Positions 17,056-25,946 are shown, counted from the first letter of the stretch. The stretch: 64,000 nucleotides of DNA from Azospirillum sp. TSH64 (GCF_003116035.1 NZ_LGQW01000015.1:5618244-5682243), one strand, 5' to 3'. Notes: a model not told the origin generated them from the letters alone. Numbers and translations are program-made.

Positions 17056-17475
17056 TCAGAAGGCTAAATTGGTGGGGCCGAAGGATTCGGGCAACAGGGT
17101 TTCCAGCGGAAAGCTCCGCCGCAGGCCGGCCGGGTCGCAGATGTGGATCGGCGTGTCCGGGGATGCAAATTCGCGGATGCGCTGGCGGCAGCCGCCGCAG
17201 GGGGTGCAGATCTCCTCCGCCCCCGCCTCGCCACCCATCACGACGATGGCGCGGATGCGGCGGTCGCCGGCGGTGACCATGGCGCCGATGGCGCTCGATT
17301 CCGCGCATTGTCCTTGCGGATAGGCCGCGTTCTCCACATTGCAGCCGGCGAAGATGCGGCCCGAGTCGCCGAGGATCGCCGCACCGACCTTGAATTTGGA
17401 ATAGGGGGCATGGGCGTTCTCGCGCGCGGCGCGGGCCGCTTCGATCAGCTGCGGCAGCTCTGCGGTGTCGGCCAT
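17056..17475 (-). CDS. cdd: Cytidine deaminase
   Basis: Hydrolytic deamination of cytidine and deoxycytidine to uridine forms. The 139-aa zinc enzyme has N-terminal HAPYSKFKVGA, CNVENAAYPQGQCAE with the catalytic Glu, and PCGGCRQRIREF, which carries the two other zinc cysteines. The length is that of the tetrameric short form. It starts 4 bp after the stop of the second permease gene, which ties nucleoside uptake directly to catabolism. Confidence 0.97.
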   Translation of the reverse strand: MADTAELPQLIEAARAARENAHAPYSKFKVGAAILGDSGRIFAGCNVENAAYPQGQCAESSAIGAMVTAGDRRIRAIVVMGGEAGAEEICTPCGGCRQRIREFASPDTPIHICDPAGLRRSFPLETLLPESFGPTNLAF

Positions 17476-17479
17476 CGGC

Positions 17480-18454
17480 TCAGCGTTCCTTCACATAGGG
17501 AATGCCGCTCGCCTTGGGGGCGATGGCCTTGCCGACGAAGCCGGCCAGCAGCAGGACGGTCAGCACATAGGGCAGCATCTGGATGAACTGAACCGGGATG
17601 ACGCCGATGCCCGGCAGGACCACGCCCTGGAGGCGGACCTGCACCGCGTCGGTGAAGGCGAACAGAAGGCAGGCGAACAGGGTCGGCCCCGGCCGCCATT
17701 TGCCGAAGATCAGAGCCGCCAGCGCCAGATAGCCCTTGCCGGCGGTCATGTCGCGGACGAAACCGGCGCCATGGCCGGTGGAGAGATAGGAGCCGGCCAT
17801 GCCGGTCAACACGCCGGTGACCAGCAGCGCCTGATAGCGCAGCGTCGCCACCGACAGGCCGGCGGTGTCGACCGCCGCCGGGTTCTCGCCCACCGCCCGC
17901 AGCCGCAGCCCGAAGCGGGAGCGGTAGAGCACCCAATGGGTGGCGATCACCAGGACCAGCGTCACCCAGATCAGGATGTTGTTGCCGTTGAACAGCTCGC
18001 GGTAGACCGGCCCCAGCACCGGGATGCCGGACAGCGCCTCCACTCCCGGCAGTTCCACCGCGGGGATGCGCGCCTGGTTGGGCAGCAGCGGGGTCTGGCC
18101 GCCCTGCTTGAACCAGGCATAGGCCAGCGTCGGCGCCAGCCCGGCGACCAGGATGTTGATCGCCATGCCCGACACCACCTGATTGCCGTTGTGGGTGATG
18201 CAGGCGAAGCCGTGGACCATCGCCAGCGCCACCCCGGCGGCGATGCCGGCCAGCAGCCCCAGCCACGGGTTCAGCGTGGCCGAGGCGACGGCGGCGGAGA
18301 AGAAGGCGCCGGCCAGCATCTTGCCTTCCAGCCCGATGTCGACCACGCCGGCCCGCTCGCAATACATGCCGGCGAAGGCGGCCAGCACCAGCGGGGTCGC
18401 CACGCGGATGGTGGCGCCCAGAAGCTGCAGCGCCAGAAGCAGCGCGTCTTCCAT
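17480..18454 (-). CDS. Nucleoside ABC transporter permease (NupQ/YufQ-like)
   Basis: A 324-aa membrane protein with about nine hydrophobic helices, including VLAAFAGMYCERAGVVDIGLEGK, which is diagnostic of the YufQ/NupQ half of BMP-family nucleoside importers, and a C-terminal PKASGIPYVKER tail. It pairs with the upstream permease (3 bp apart) to form the membrane channel. The surrounding genes cdd, punA, deoC and deoA support nucleosides as substrate. The ATPase and the BMP lipoprotein that complete such systems are not encoded next to it. Confidence 0.9.
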   Translation of the reverse strand: MEDALLLALQLLGATIRVATPLVLAAFAGMYCERAGVVDIGLEGKMLAGAFFSAAVASATLNPWLGLLAGIAAGVALAMVHGFACITHNGNQVVSGMAINILVAGLAPTLAYAWFKQGGQTPLLPNQARIPAVELPGVEALSGIPVLGPVYRELFNGNNILIWVTLVLVIATHWVLYRSRFGLRLRAVGENPAAVDTAGLSVATLRYQALLVTGVLTGMAGSYLSTGHGAGFVRDMTAGKGYLALAALIFGKWRPGPTLFACLLFAFTDAVQVRLQGVVLPGIGVIPVQFIQMLPYVLTVLLLAGFVGKAIAPKASGIPYVKER

Positions 18455-18457
18455 CGC

Positions 18458-19603
18458 TCAGCTCCTCCCCGTTTCGGCGGCGGCGGTGCCGCGGCGGCGG
18501 AACAGCGCCTCCACCTGCGGCTTGAACAGGTTCTCCATCGCACCGGCGAACAGGATGACCAGACCCTGGATGACCATCACCAGCTCGCGGTTGATCGTGG
18601 GGTATTCAAAGGACAGCTGGCCGCCGCCCTGCGCCAGAACCCCGAACAGCAGGGCCGCCAGAATGATCCCGACCGGATGGTTGCGCCCCATCAGCGCCAC
18701 GGCGATGCCGACAAAGCCGACGCCGCCGGTGAAGTTCAGGATCACCCGGTGCTGCACGCCCAGGATCTCGTTCACGCCGACGAAGCCGGCGAGCGCGCCG
18801 GAGATCAGCATGGCGATGACGATGTTGCGCGCCGGCGAGATGCCGGCATAGACCGCCGCCCGTTCGTTCCGGCCCACCGTCCGCAGCTCGTACCCCCAGC
18901 GGGTCCGGCGCAGGAAGATGTGGAACAGCAGACAGCAGGCCAGCGCCCAGAGGAAGGACAGGTTCAGCGGCGAGGCGGGAATCGCGATACCGAACCAGCC
19001 GAGCGCCCGGTCCATCGACGGCAGCCAGACGCCGGGGTCGAACTCGCGGGTTTCCGGCGACTGGCTGCCGGGGCGGATCAGCACGTCCACCAGCAGCCAG
19101 GTCATGATCGACGCGGCGATGAAGTTGAACATGATCGTCGTGATGACGATGTGGCTGCCGCGCTTGGCCTGGAGCCACGCCGGGATGAAGGCCCAGGCGG
19201 CGCCGAACAGGGCCGAAGCCAGCACCGCCAGCACGGCCACCACCGGCCAGGGCCAGCCGGTCAGCGCCAGCGCCACCAGCCCGGCGCCGAGCCCACCCAG
19301 ATAGGCCTGCCCCTCGCCGCCGATGTTGAACAGCCCGCAATGGAAGGCGATGGCGACCGCCAGTCCGGTGAAGATGTAGTCGGTGGTGTAATAGAGGGTG
19401 TAGCCGATGGCCTCGGGATATCCCAGGGCCTCCGACACCAGCAGCGACAGCACGTCCACCGGGTTCTCGCCGATCACCAGGATCACCAGCCCCGACAGCA
19501 CGAAGGCGGCGACGAGGTTGAGAACCGGCAGCAGCGCATAACCGACCCAGCCCGGCACCGCGCCCGGCTGGCCCTTCCCCGATCCGCTCAGCAGCACCGG
19601 CAT
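18458..19603 (-). CDS. Nucleoside ABC transporter permease (NupP/YufP-like)
   Basis: A 381-aa membrane protein, the longer permease partner of BMP-type nucleoside importers. It contains VAIAFHCGLFNIGGEGQAYLGG and VGFVGIAVALMGRNHPVGI, typical of YufP/NupP. The start is ATG 19603, with GGAG directly before it and AAGGGG 12 bp upstream; no better start is visible. It is the first gene of the minus-strand operon that ends with deoA. Usually an ATPase gene (nupO) and a binding lipoprotein gene (bmpA/nupN) precede the permeases, but here the upstream neighbour is an unrelated divergent ferredoxin. Confidence 0.88.
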   Translation of the reverse strand: MPVLLSGSGKGQPGAVPGWVGYALLPVLNLVAAFVLSGLVILVIGENPVDVLSLLVSEALGYPEAIGYTLYYTTDYIFTGLAVAIAFHCGLFNIGGEGQAYLGGLGAGLVALALTGWPWPVVAVLAVLASALFGAAWAFIPAWLQAKRGSHIVITTIMFNFIAASIMTWLLVDVLIRPGSQSPETREFDPGVWLPSMDRALGWFGIAIPASPLNLSFLWALACCLLFHIFLRRTRWGYELRTVGRNERAAVYAGISPARNIVIAMLISGALAGFVGVNEILGVQHRVILNFTGGVGFVGIAVALMGRNHPVGIILAALLFGVLAQGGGQLSFEYPTINRELVMVIQGLVILFAGAMENLFKPQVEALFRRRGTAAAETGRS

Positions 19604-19782
19604 CTCCTGGATTGCCCCTTGCCGGGGATTCTTAACCGCCAATGCTCTGCCGACCAAGCGTTTCGTGATGTGAGAAAGCCAATGGGCACCGGGACTTGGA
19701 AGCGTCACAAAAGTCTTGCCGCAACGCAGCATTCTGGCATGCTTCTTACCCATAGAATTTTTATGGCTATGGAGCATGACCG

Positions 19783-20115
19783 ATGCCGCTCGATATTCCG
19801 CAGACCTTCCGCCACCACGTCTTCTGCTGCGCCCAGCAGCGCCCGCCCGGCCATCCGCGCGGCAGCTGCGCCGCCAAGGGCGCGCATCCGCTGTGGCAGC
19901 GGCTCGATCAGAAAATCCAGGGCAAGGGGCTGGCCGACGTCGGCATGGCGATGACCGGCTGCCTCGGCTTCTGCTCCGCCGGGCCGCTGATGGTGGTGTA
20001 TCCGGAAGGCATCTGGTACCGGCCGGAAACCCCGGAGGACATCGACGAGATCGTCGACTCGCATCTGGTGAAGGATGAGCCGGTCGAGCGGCTGGTGATG
20101 GTTCTGACGCGGTGA
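19783..20115 (+). CDS. Thioredoxin-like [2Fe-2S] ferredoxin
   Basis: A 110-aa protein of the small thioredoxin-fold [2Fe-2S] ferredoxin family. Cluster ligands fit the cysteines in HHVFCCAQQRP, RGSCAAKGA and MTGCLGFCSAGPL, followed by the family's MVVYPEGIWY segment. Such proteins transfer electrons or help cluster assembly; the exact partner is unknown. It is divergent from the nucleoside operon and not tightly linked to the next plus-strand gene. Confidence 0.87.
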   Translation: MPLDIPQTFRHHVFCCAQQRPPGHPRGSCAAKGAHPLWQRLDQKIQGKGLADVGMAMTGCLGFCSAGPLMVVYPEGIWYRPETPEDIDEIVDSHLVKDEPVERLVMVLTR

Positions 20116-20246
20116 GGCGAGCGGGCGCTTCACGCCACTCCCTGAAAGTGCCGGCGCCTACCAGACCTGCGGTTGCGGCATTGGGACACAGGCGCATTTG
20201 CCCATAATGTGGGCACCTCCCGCCATTGCCGTTCCGAACCGATTTC

Positions 20247-21161
20247 ATGACCGACGCCGAAACCGCCGACCTGCTGCCTGCCGAGGTCGATTCGGTTCCC
20301 TATGCCGTCGGCTGCTTCCTGGGCGCGATCCTGCTGTTCGCGGCGATGGACACGCTGATCAAGTTCCTGACCGCCGATTACCCGGTGCCGCAGTTGATGT
20401 TCGTGCGCTCGCTGGTCGCATTCCTGCTGGTGGGCGGCTACACCCTGGCGTGCGGCGGCGGGATCGCGGCGATGCGGACGCGGCGGCCCCTGGGGCATGT
20501 CTGGCGCGCCTTCGCCGGGCTGATCTCCATGGGATGCTTCTTCTATGCCTTCCGCGAATTGCCGCTGGCCGACGTCTATGTGCTGAGCTTCGCCGGTCCG
20601 CTGTTCATCACCGCGCTGTCGGCGCCTTTGCTGGGCGAGCCGGTGGGCTGGCGCCGCTGGGCCGCGGTGGTGGTCGGGTTCGGCGGCGTGGTGGTGATGG
20701 CGCAGCCGTCGGCCGGAGCGCCGCTGGTGCCGGTGCTGGTGGGGCTGTGCGCCGCCCTGTTCTATGCGCTGGCCGCGCTCGCCGTGCGCGGCCTGTCGCG
20801 GACGGAAACCAGTGCCTCCATCGTGCTCTACCTGCTGCTGACGACGACAGTGGTCAGTGGGGCTCTGGCCGTGCCGGTCTGGACGGCGCCGACCAACTTC
20901 GCGCTGGGGATGATGGCGCTGGTCGGGGCCATCGGCGCCGGGGCGCAGGTGCTGCTGACCCAGGCCTTCCGCCGCGCGCCGCCGGCGGTGGTGGCGCCTT
21001 TTGAATATACCGGCATGGTCTGGGCCAGCCTGTTCGGCTGGCTGGTGTTCGGCGACCTGCCGACCGTGCCGGTCCTGGCCGGCGCCATGGTCATCATCGG
21101 CAGCGGGCTATACATCCTGCATCGTGAAACCATGGTGGCGCGCCGCCGGTTGGGTTCTTGA
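20247..21161 (+). CDS. EamA/DMT superfamily transporter
   Basis: A 304-aa inner-membrane protein with ten predicted helices in two EamA repeats; the second repeat contains VVAPFEYTGMVWASLFGWLVFGDLP, a standard EamA signature near helices 8-9. These proteins export metabolites such as amino acids or purines, and the substrate is not predictable here. ATG 20247 is preferred; an in-frame TTG at 20226 is less likely. The stop lies 39 bp before the TPP riboswitch, so the gene is upstream of, and not controlled by, that element. Confidence 0.88.
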   Translation: MTDAETADLLPAEVDSVPYAVGCFLGAILLFAAMDTLIKFLTADYPVPQLMFVRSLVAFLLVGGYTLACGGGIAAMRTRRPLGHVWRAFAGLISMGCFFYAFRELPLADVYVLSFAGPLFITALSAPLLGEPVGWRRWAAVVVGFGGVVVMAQPSAGAPLVPVLVGLCAALFYALAALAVRGLSRTETSASIVLYLLLTTTVVSGALAVPVWTAPTNFALGMMALVGAIGAGAQVLLTQAFRRAPPAVVAPFEYTGMVWASLFGWLVFGDLPTVPVLAGAMVIIGSGLYILHRETMVARRRLGS

Positions 21162-21200
21162 CAGGACGGGGCCGGCGGCGACACTCTCGCCGCCTGTTCA

Positions 21201-21296
21201 CGGCTGGGGTGCCCGTGCGGTTGCCGGTTCGGCAATCGCAGGGGCTGAGACAACACCCATCGAACCTGATCCGGGTCATGCCGGCGAAGGGAGCCG
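21201..21296 (+). promoter_or_regulatory. TPP riboswitch (THI element)
   Basis: The conserved core is unmistakable: GGGGTGCCC (21206-21214), GGGGCTGAGACAACACCC (21241-21258), and GAACCTGATCCGGGTCATGC followed by CGGCGAAGGGAG (21262-21293). The outer stem P1 is CGGCT 21201-21205 with AGCCG 21292-21296. Thiamine pyrophosphate binding normally shuts off the downstream gene. About 95 nt separate the aptamer from the ATG at 21392; a CCCCTCC stretch near 21339 could mask the GAGGAG ribosome site, suggesting translational control (inference). The regulated unit is a Liv-type ABC transporter operon. Confidence 0.96.
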
Positions 21297-21391
21297 ACCG
21301 GAACCCGACGGACCCGCTGAAAGCTGCTGCAAAGCGCCCCGTCCCCTCCGCGTCGCCCCAACCGCCGGCGCGTGTCGAGGAGTTTTCGGTC

Positions 21392-22528
21392 ATGCGGCGC
21401 ACGCTTTCCCTTCTGATCGGCCTGCTGGCCGCATCCTCCTGCCTGTCGTCCGCTGCCCGTGCCGACGACACGCTGTCCTTCCCGGTGCTGGTGCCGCTGA
21501 CCGGCTTCCTGTCGCTGGAGGGCACCAGCCAGCGCAATGGCGCCGTCCTGGCGCTGAAGCAGACGCCGGCCGGAATCGCCATCGCCTCGGAGGTCGTCGA
21601 TACCGGCACCTCGCCCGAGGCGGCGGTGACGGCGCTGGAACGCGCGGCCGGCCGCGGCACGGTCGGGGCGGTCGCCGCCAGCATGCTCGGCACCCAGATG
21701 CTGGCGATGCTGCCGCTGGCGGGCGAGCTGAAGCTGCCTCTGGTCACCGTGTCGGGCACCGCCTCGATCACCGAGCAGGGCAATCCCTGGGTCTTCCGCT
21801 TCTTCCCCGGTGACGCGGTGACCAAGGCCGCCCACGCCCGCTATGTGGTGGAGGAGCTGGGCAAACGGCAGCCGGCCGTCATCTACCAGACCACCGCCTA
21901 CGGCCAGAGCGGCAAGGCCCATCTCGACGCCGCCTTCAAGGCGCTGGGCGTCACGCCCGTCTTCGAGGAGGGGGTGGACCCGGCGGCCAAGGATTTGCTG
22001 CCGGTGCTGACCAAGGCGCTCGCCGCCAAGCCGGACGTGCTGGTCCTGCACCTGCATTCCGCCCCAACCGCGCTGCTGCTGCGCCAAGCGGCGTCCAGCG
22101 GCGTGACCCTGCCCATCGTCGCCGGCTCCGCCATGCACCAGCCGAGCACCGCGGCCCTGCTGGAACCGGCGGAACTCAAGGGCGTCTGTGCAGAGACCGC
22201 GGCCTCGCCGATTTCCGGCGGCACGCCGGAGGTCAAGGCCTTCACCGACGCCTACCGTGCCGCCTTCGGCAAGGAGCCGGACGCTTTCGCGCTCGGCCAG
22301 TATGACGGCATGACCATGGTGCTGGAGGCGGTGAAGGCCGGCGCCCGATCGCCGGACGCCATCCGCAAGGCGCTGTCCGCCGAGACGTTCCAGGGCCTCG
22401 CCATGACCTACAAGTCCGACGGCAAGGGCAACATGGCCCATTCCGCCGTCATCGTCTGCTATGACGGGGCCAGCCGGGTGCCGGTGCTGGCGAAGCGGTA
22501 CGACGACCCGACGCTTGCGGCGAAGTGA
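21392..22528 (+). CDS. Periplasmic binding protein, LivJ/HAAT type, under TPP riboswitch
   Basis: A 378-aa type I periplasmic binding protein (Peripla_BP_6 family). The signal peptide is residues 1 to about 24 (cleavage near ARA-D), followed by TLSFPVLVPLTGFLSLEGTSQRNGA, the usual first helix after the sheet, and later YGQSGKAHLDAAFKALG. The ATG has GAGGAG 9 bp upstream. By family it would bind a branched-chain amino acid, amide or other small polar ligand, but the riboswitch directly in front points to thiamine, a thiamine precursor or a breakdown product as the ligand. That link is inference; specificity is not legible from motifs. Confidence 0.9.
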   Translation: MRRTLSLLIGLLAASSCLSSAARADDTLSFPVLVPLTGFLSLEGTSQRNGAVLALKQTPAGIAIASEVVDTGTSPEAAVTALERAAGRGTVGAVAASMLGTQMLAMLPLAGELKLPLVTVSGTASITEQGNPWVFRFFPGDAVTKAAHARYVVEELGKRQPAVIYQTTAYGQSGKAHLDAAFKALGVTPVFEEGVDPAAKDLLPVLTKALAAKPDVLVLHLHSAPTALLLRQAASSGVTLPIVAGSAMHQPSTAALLEPAELKGVCAETAASPISGGTPEVKAFTDAYRAAFGKEPDAFALGQYDGMTMVLEAVKAGARSPDAIRKALSAETFQGLAMTYKSDGKGNMAHSAVIVCYDGASRVPVLAKRYDDPTLAAK

Positions 22529-22532
22529 ACGG

Positions 22533-23405
22533 ATGGCGGCGCTTCAACTGCTGGTCAACGGTGTGGCGCTGGGGGCGGCCTACGCCCTGGTGGCGCTGGG
22601 CTTCGTTCTGGTGCTGAACGCCACCTCGGCGGTGAATTTCGCCCAGGGCGATCTGGTGATGGCCGGCGGGCTGCTGGCGGTGGCGGCGGCGCCGCTGATC
22701 CCGCTGCCGGGCATCGTCCTGCTGCCGGTCGTTCTGGTGCTGATGGCGGCGCTGGGGCTGCTGCTGGCGCTGGCGGCCTATCTGCCGCTGCGCCGCCGGC
22801 CGCCGGTCTCGGTCTTCATCAGCACCATCGCGGTCGGCATCATCCTGCAGAACGGAGCCGCCATCCTGTTCGGGCCGGAGCCGCGCGCCGCACCGCCGCT
22901 GTTCGGCGACGATACGCTGCACATCGCCGGGTTGGCGGTGCCCGAGCAGTCGCTTGCCATCGTAGCGGTGGCGGGGCTGCTGATCGGGGCGCAGCAATGG
23001 GTGTTTGCCCGCACGCAGTTGGGCCGCCGGTTGCGCGCCACGGCGCAGGATCCGGAGATGGCGCGCGCCTGCGGCGTGCCGGTCACCGCGATGATCCTGG
23101 TGACCTTCGCCATCGGGGCGGCCTGTGCCGGCGCGGCCGGGCTGCTGCTGGCCAACCGCTATTTCGTCACGCCGACCTCGGGCGGCGACCTAATCCTCAA
23201 GGCCTACATCGCGGTGACGGTGGGGGGCTGGGGCTCCGTGCCGGGCGCGGTGGTGGGGGCGCTGTTGATCGCGCTGTTCGAGGTGGGAGTATCGTCGGTG
23301 CTCTCATATCCGGCGGCGTTGGGCGCGCTGTATCTGACCTTGCTGGCGATTCTGGTGCTCCGTCCGCAAGGGCTGTTCGGCGAAGCGGTGCGCCGCCGTG
23401 GGTGA
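22533..23405 (+). CDS. ABC transporter permease, LivH type
   Basis: A 290-aa inner-membrane subunit with about eight helices. It begins MAALQLLVNGVALGAAYALVALG and includes VNFAQGDLVMAGG and the GGDLILKAYIAVTVGGWGSVPGA loop, all typical of LivH. The ATG is 4 bp past the stop of the binding-protein gene and the end overlaps the GTG start of the fused permease-ATPase gene, so the operon is tightly coupled and should all be under the TPP riboswitch. Confidence 0.93.
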   Translation: MAALQLLVNGVALGAAYALVALGFVLVLNATSAVNFAQGDLVMAGGLLAVAAAPLIPLPGIVLLPVVLVLMAALGLLLALAAYLPLRRRPPVSVFISTIAVGIILQNGAAILFGPEPRAAPPLFGDDTLHIAGLAVPEQSLAIVAVAGLLIGAQQWVFARTQLGRRLRATAQDPEMARACGVPVTAMILVTFAIGAACAGAAGLLLANRYFVTPTSGGDLILKAYIAVTVGGWGSVPGAVVGALLIALFEVGVSSVLSYPAALGALYLTLLAILVLRPQGLFGEAVRRRG

Positions 23406-25122
23406 ACGGCACTCTCCGGCCGAGACTGTCGCGCTGATCGCTGGCGCGCTTGCCCTGTTGGTCTATGCGCTGGCCTTCGCGTCCCCCTATGGCCTGCGCA
23501 TCCTGACCGTCGCCGGGGTCTATGCGCTGGCGACCTTCGGATTCCAGATCGTCTTCGGGCTCGGCGGGGCGCTGTCGCTGGCGCAGGGCGCCTTCTTCGG
23601 CGTCGGCGCCTATGTGACTGGTATCCTCGGCAGCCGCTTTGGGCTCGGTTTCGAGGTGACCTTCCCGCTGTCGATGCTGGTGCCGCTGCTGCTGGCCCTG
23701 CCGGTCGGTCTGGCGGTGCTGCGGCTGGAATCGCATTACTTCGCCCTGGCGACGCTCGGCATCGCGCAGGTCCTTCATCTGCTGGCGGTCAACCTGCCGG
23801 AGCTGACCGGCGGCTCCAACGGGCTGGCCGGGGTGCCGGCGGCGGTGCTGTTCGGCTGGGCGGTGCCGCGCGGGCTGCCGATGGCCGGGCTTGTGTGGGG
23901 GCTGGTCGCTCTCGGCGGGCTGATCGGCTGGCGGCTGGCGGGGGGTCGGCTCGGCCGGTCGTTGACGATGCTGCGCGACGACCCGCTGGCGGCGGCAACG
24001 CTGGGGCTCGATGTCGGGCGGCTGCGGCTGATCGCCTTCGGCATCAGCGCCCTCTTCGCCGGGGCCGCCGGGGCGCTGGCCGTCCACACCCAGCGCGTCG
24101 TCTCTCCGGAGGTGCTGGAGTTTCCGGTCATGGTCTCCATCCTCACCATCGCCATAGTCGGCGGGCGGGGGCAGATGGCCGGGGCGGTGCTGGGCGCCGT
24201 GCTGTTGCTGCATCTGCCGGAATGGTTCCGCTTCCTGGAGCGCGGCTATCTGGTCGTCTACGGCGTGGCGCTGCTGGCGACCGTGGTGCTGGCCCCGGAC
24301 GGGTTGACCGGCCTGCTCGACCGCATCGCGGCCCGCCTGTTCAGCCGCCGGCCGCGGGCTTCGGTCGAGGCGAAGGAGCCGCCGCGTCCGCAAAACTCGC
24401 CGGACGGGCTGGCAGTCGACGATCTGCGCAAGTCCTTCGGCGGTGTGCGGGCGGTGGACGGCGTGTCGCTGGAACTGCGGCCGGGCAGCATCACCGGGCT
24501 GATCGGGCCGAACGGCTCCGGGAAATCCACGGTGATCAACCTGCTGTCGGGGCTGGAACGGCCGGATGCCGGGCGGGTGCGGCTCGGCGGGCGCGACGTC
24601 ACCGGCACCCGCGCCGACCGGCTGGCCCGCGCCGGACTGGCCCGCAGCTTCCAGGCGGCGGTCTTGCCGAATGGGGCCGGCGTGCTGGAGGCGGTCGCCG
24701 CCGCGCGGCTTGCCGTCGATCCCGATGCCCGGACGGCGGAGGCGCACGCCCGCTGGGCGCTCGACCGGCTGGGCGCCGGCGACTTGGCCGGCAAGGGCTG
24801 CGATGGGCTGCCGGCGGCGCTGCGGCGGCGGGTGGAACTGGCCCGGTCGCTGGTCCGCCGGCCGGCGGTGCTGCTGCTGGACGAACCCGCCGCCGGCCTG
24901 ACCGACGGCGAGAAGGCGGAACTGGCGGCCCTGCTGCGCGAACTGGCGCAGGAGGGCGTGGCGATCCTGCTGGTGGAGCATGACATGGGCTTCCTGTTGC
25001 CGCTTGCCGGCCGGGTGCTGTGCCTCGACCGCGGCCGGGTCATCTATGACGGGCCGGCCGGCGGCGTACGCCGGGATCCGGCGGTGGCCGCTGCCTATCT
25101 CGGCCGGGCGGTACCGGCATGA
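23398..25122 (+). CDS. Fused LivM-type permease and LivG-type ATPase
   Basis: A 574-aa fusion. Residues 1 to about 310 are a LivM-like permease (QIVFGLGGALSLAQGAFFGVGAY; IVGGRGQMAGAVLGAV). After a linker rich in Arg and Pro, residues 335-574 form a LivG-like ATPase: Walker A GPNGSGKST at 370-378, Q-loop in RSFQAAV, Walker B VLLLDEPAAGL near 490-500, and H-loop LLVEHDMGF. The ABC signature that should read like LSYGQQRR is LPAALRRR (471-478), so the Ser/Gly and Gln are lost. Such fusions occur in the HAAT family. The GTG start overlaps the LivH stop, and the 3' end overlaps the LivF start (ATGA). Confidence 0.92.
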   Translation: MGERHSPAETVALIAGALALLVYALAFASPYGLRILTVAGVYALATFGFQIVFGLGGALSLAQGAFFGVGAYVTGILGSRFGLGFEVTFPLSMLVPLLLALPVGLAVLRLESHYFALATLGIAQVLHLLAVNLPELTGGSNGLAGVPAAVLFGWAVPRGLPMAGLVWGLVALGGLIGWRLAGGRLGRSLTMLRDDPLAAATLGLDVGRLRLIAFGISALFAGAAGALAVHTQRVVSPEVLEFPVMVSILTIAIVGGRGQMAGAVLGAVLLLHLPEWFRFLERGYLVVYGVALLATVVLAPDGLTGLLDRIAARLFSRRPRASVEAKEPPRPQNSPDGLAVDDLRKSFGGVRAVDGVSLELRPGSITGLIGPNGSGKSTVINLLSGLERPDAGRVRLGGRDVTGTRADRLARAGLARSFQAAVLPNGAGVLEAVAAARLAVDPDARTAEAHARWALDRLGAGDLAGKGCDGLPAALRRRVELARSLVRRPAVLLLDEPAAGLTDGEKAELAALLRELAQEGVAILLVEHDMGFLLPLAGRVLCLDRGRVIYDGPAGGVRRDPAVAAAYLGRAVPA

Positions 25123-25820
25123 GCGCGCTGCTGTCCATCCGCGGCCTGAGCGCCGGCTATGGCGGGGCAAGCGCGCTCGACGAGGTGTCGCTGAGCCTTG
25201 CGGCGGGGGAGACGGTGGCGCTACTCGGCGCCAACGGGGCGGGCAAGTCGACCCTGCTGAAGGCCCTGCTCGGCCTTGTGCCGGCGCGGGGGGAGCTTCG
25301 CTTCGATGGGGCGGACATCGGCGGCCTCGCCACCGAGGCGCGGGTCCGGCGCGGCATCGGCTATGTGCCGGAAGGGCGGCGGGTCTTTGCGGGAATGAGC
25401 GTGCGCGACAATCTGGAGGTCGCCGGCCTGCCCGCCGGACGCGACCGCGCACGGGATGTCGAGCGCGTCTTCGCCCTGTTCCCCGACCTTGCCCTGAAGA
25501 GCCGTGAGAGCGCCTGGCGCCTGTCCGGCGGCCAGCAGCAGATGCTGAGCCTGGGGCGCGCGCTGATGGGCCGGCCGCGCCTGCTTCTGCTGGACGAGCC
25601 GTCGCTCGGCCTGTCGCCCAAGCTGGCCGACGAGCTGTTTGCCGCCGTCCGCCGCATCGCCGACACCGGCACGGCCGTGCTGCTGGCCGAGCAGAGTGCT
25701 GCCCGCGCTCTGGCGGTCGCACCGCGCGCCGTGCTGCTGCGGCTGGGGCGCGTCGTCGGCGACGGGCCGGTGGCGGCGCTGTCGGACGAGAGGCTGCGCG
25801 AGACCTTCTTCGGCGGCTAG
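25119..25820 (+). CDS. ABC transporter ATPase, LivF type
   Basis: A 233-aa ATPase with an intact set of motifs: Walker A GANGAGKST, signature LSGGQQQM, Walker B LLLLDEPSLGL and a TAVLLAEQS H-loop region in which Gln replaces the usual His, as is common in LivF proteins. It is the second ATPase of the transporter and should dimerise with the ATPase half of the fusion protein. It is the last gene of the TPP-riboswitch operon; 126 bp separate it from the next gene. Confidence 0.93.
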   Translation: MSALLSIRGLSAGYGGASALDEVSLSLAAGETVALLGANGAGKSTLLKALLGLVPARGELRFDGADIGGLATEARVRRGIGYVPEGRRVFAGMSVRDNLEVAGLPAGRDRARDVERVFALFPDLALKSRESAWRLSGGQQQMLSLGRALMGRPRLLLLDEPSLGLSPKLADELFAAVRRIADTGTAVLLAEQSAARALAVAPRAVLLRLGRVVGDGPVAALSDERLRETFFGG

Positions 25821-25946
25821 GCGCCTGCCTATGCGTGTCCTGTGCAACAGGTGTCTGTTTCGTGCCACAGGACGGGCGGTTGGACTTGCGGACGGGGGCA
25901 GGCGCGGATAGCTTCGCCGCCACAACCATCTATGGATTACCTCGTC

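Noticed and set aside
17465..19954. 829-codon plus-strand frame opposite the nucleoside operon
   Set aside because: Low-complexity His/Gln/Arg sequence with no family likeness; it is the antisense of well-defined permease genes.
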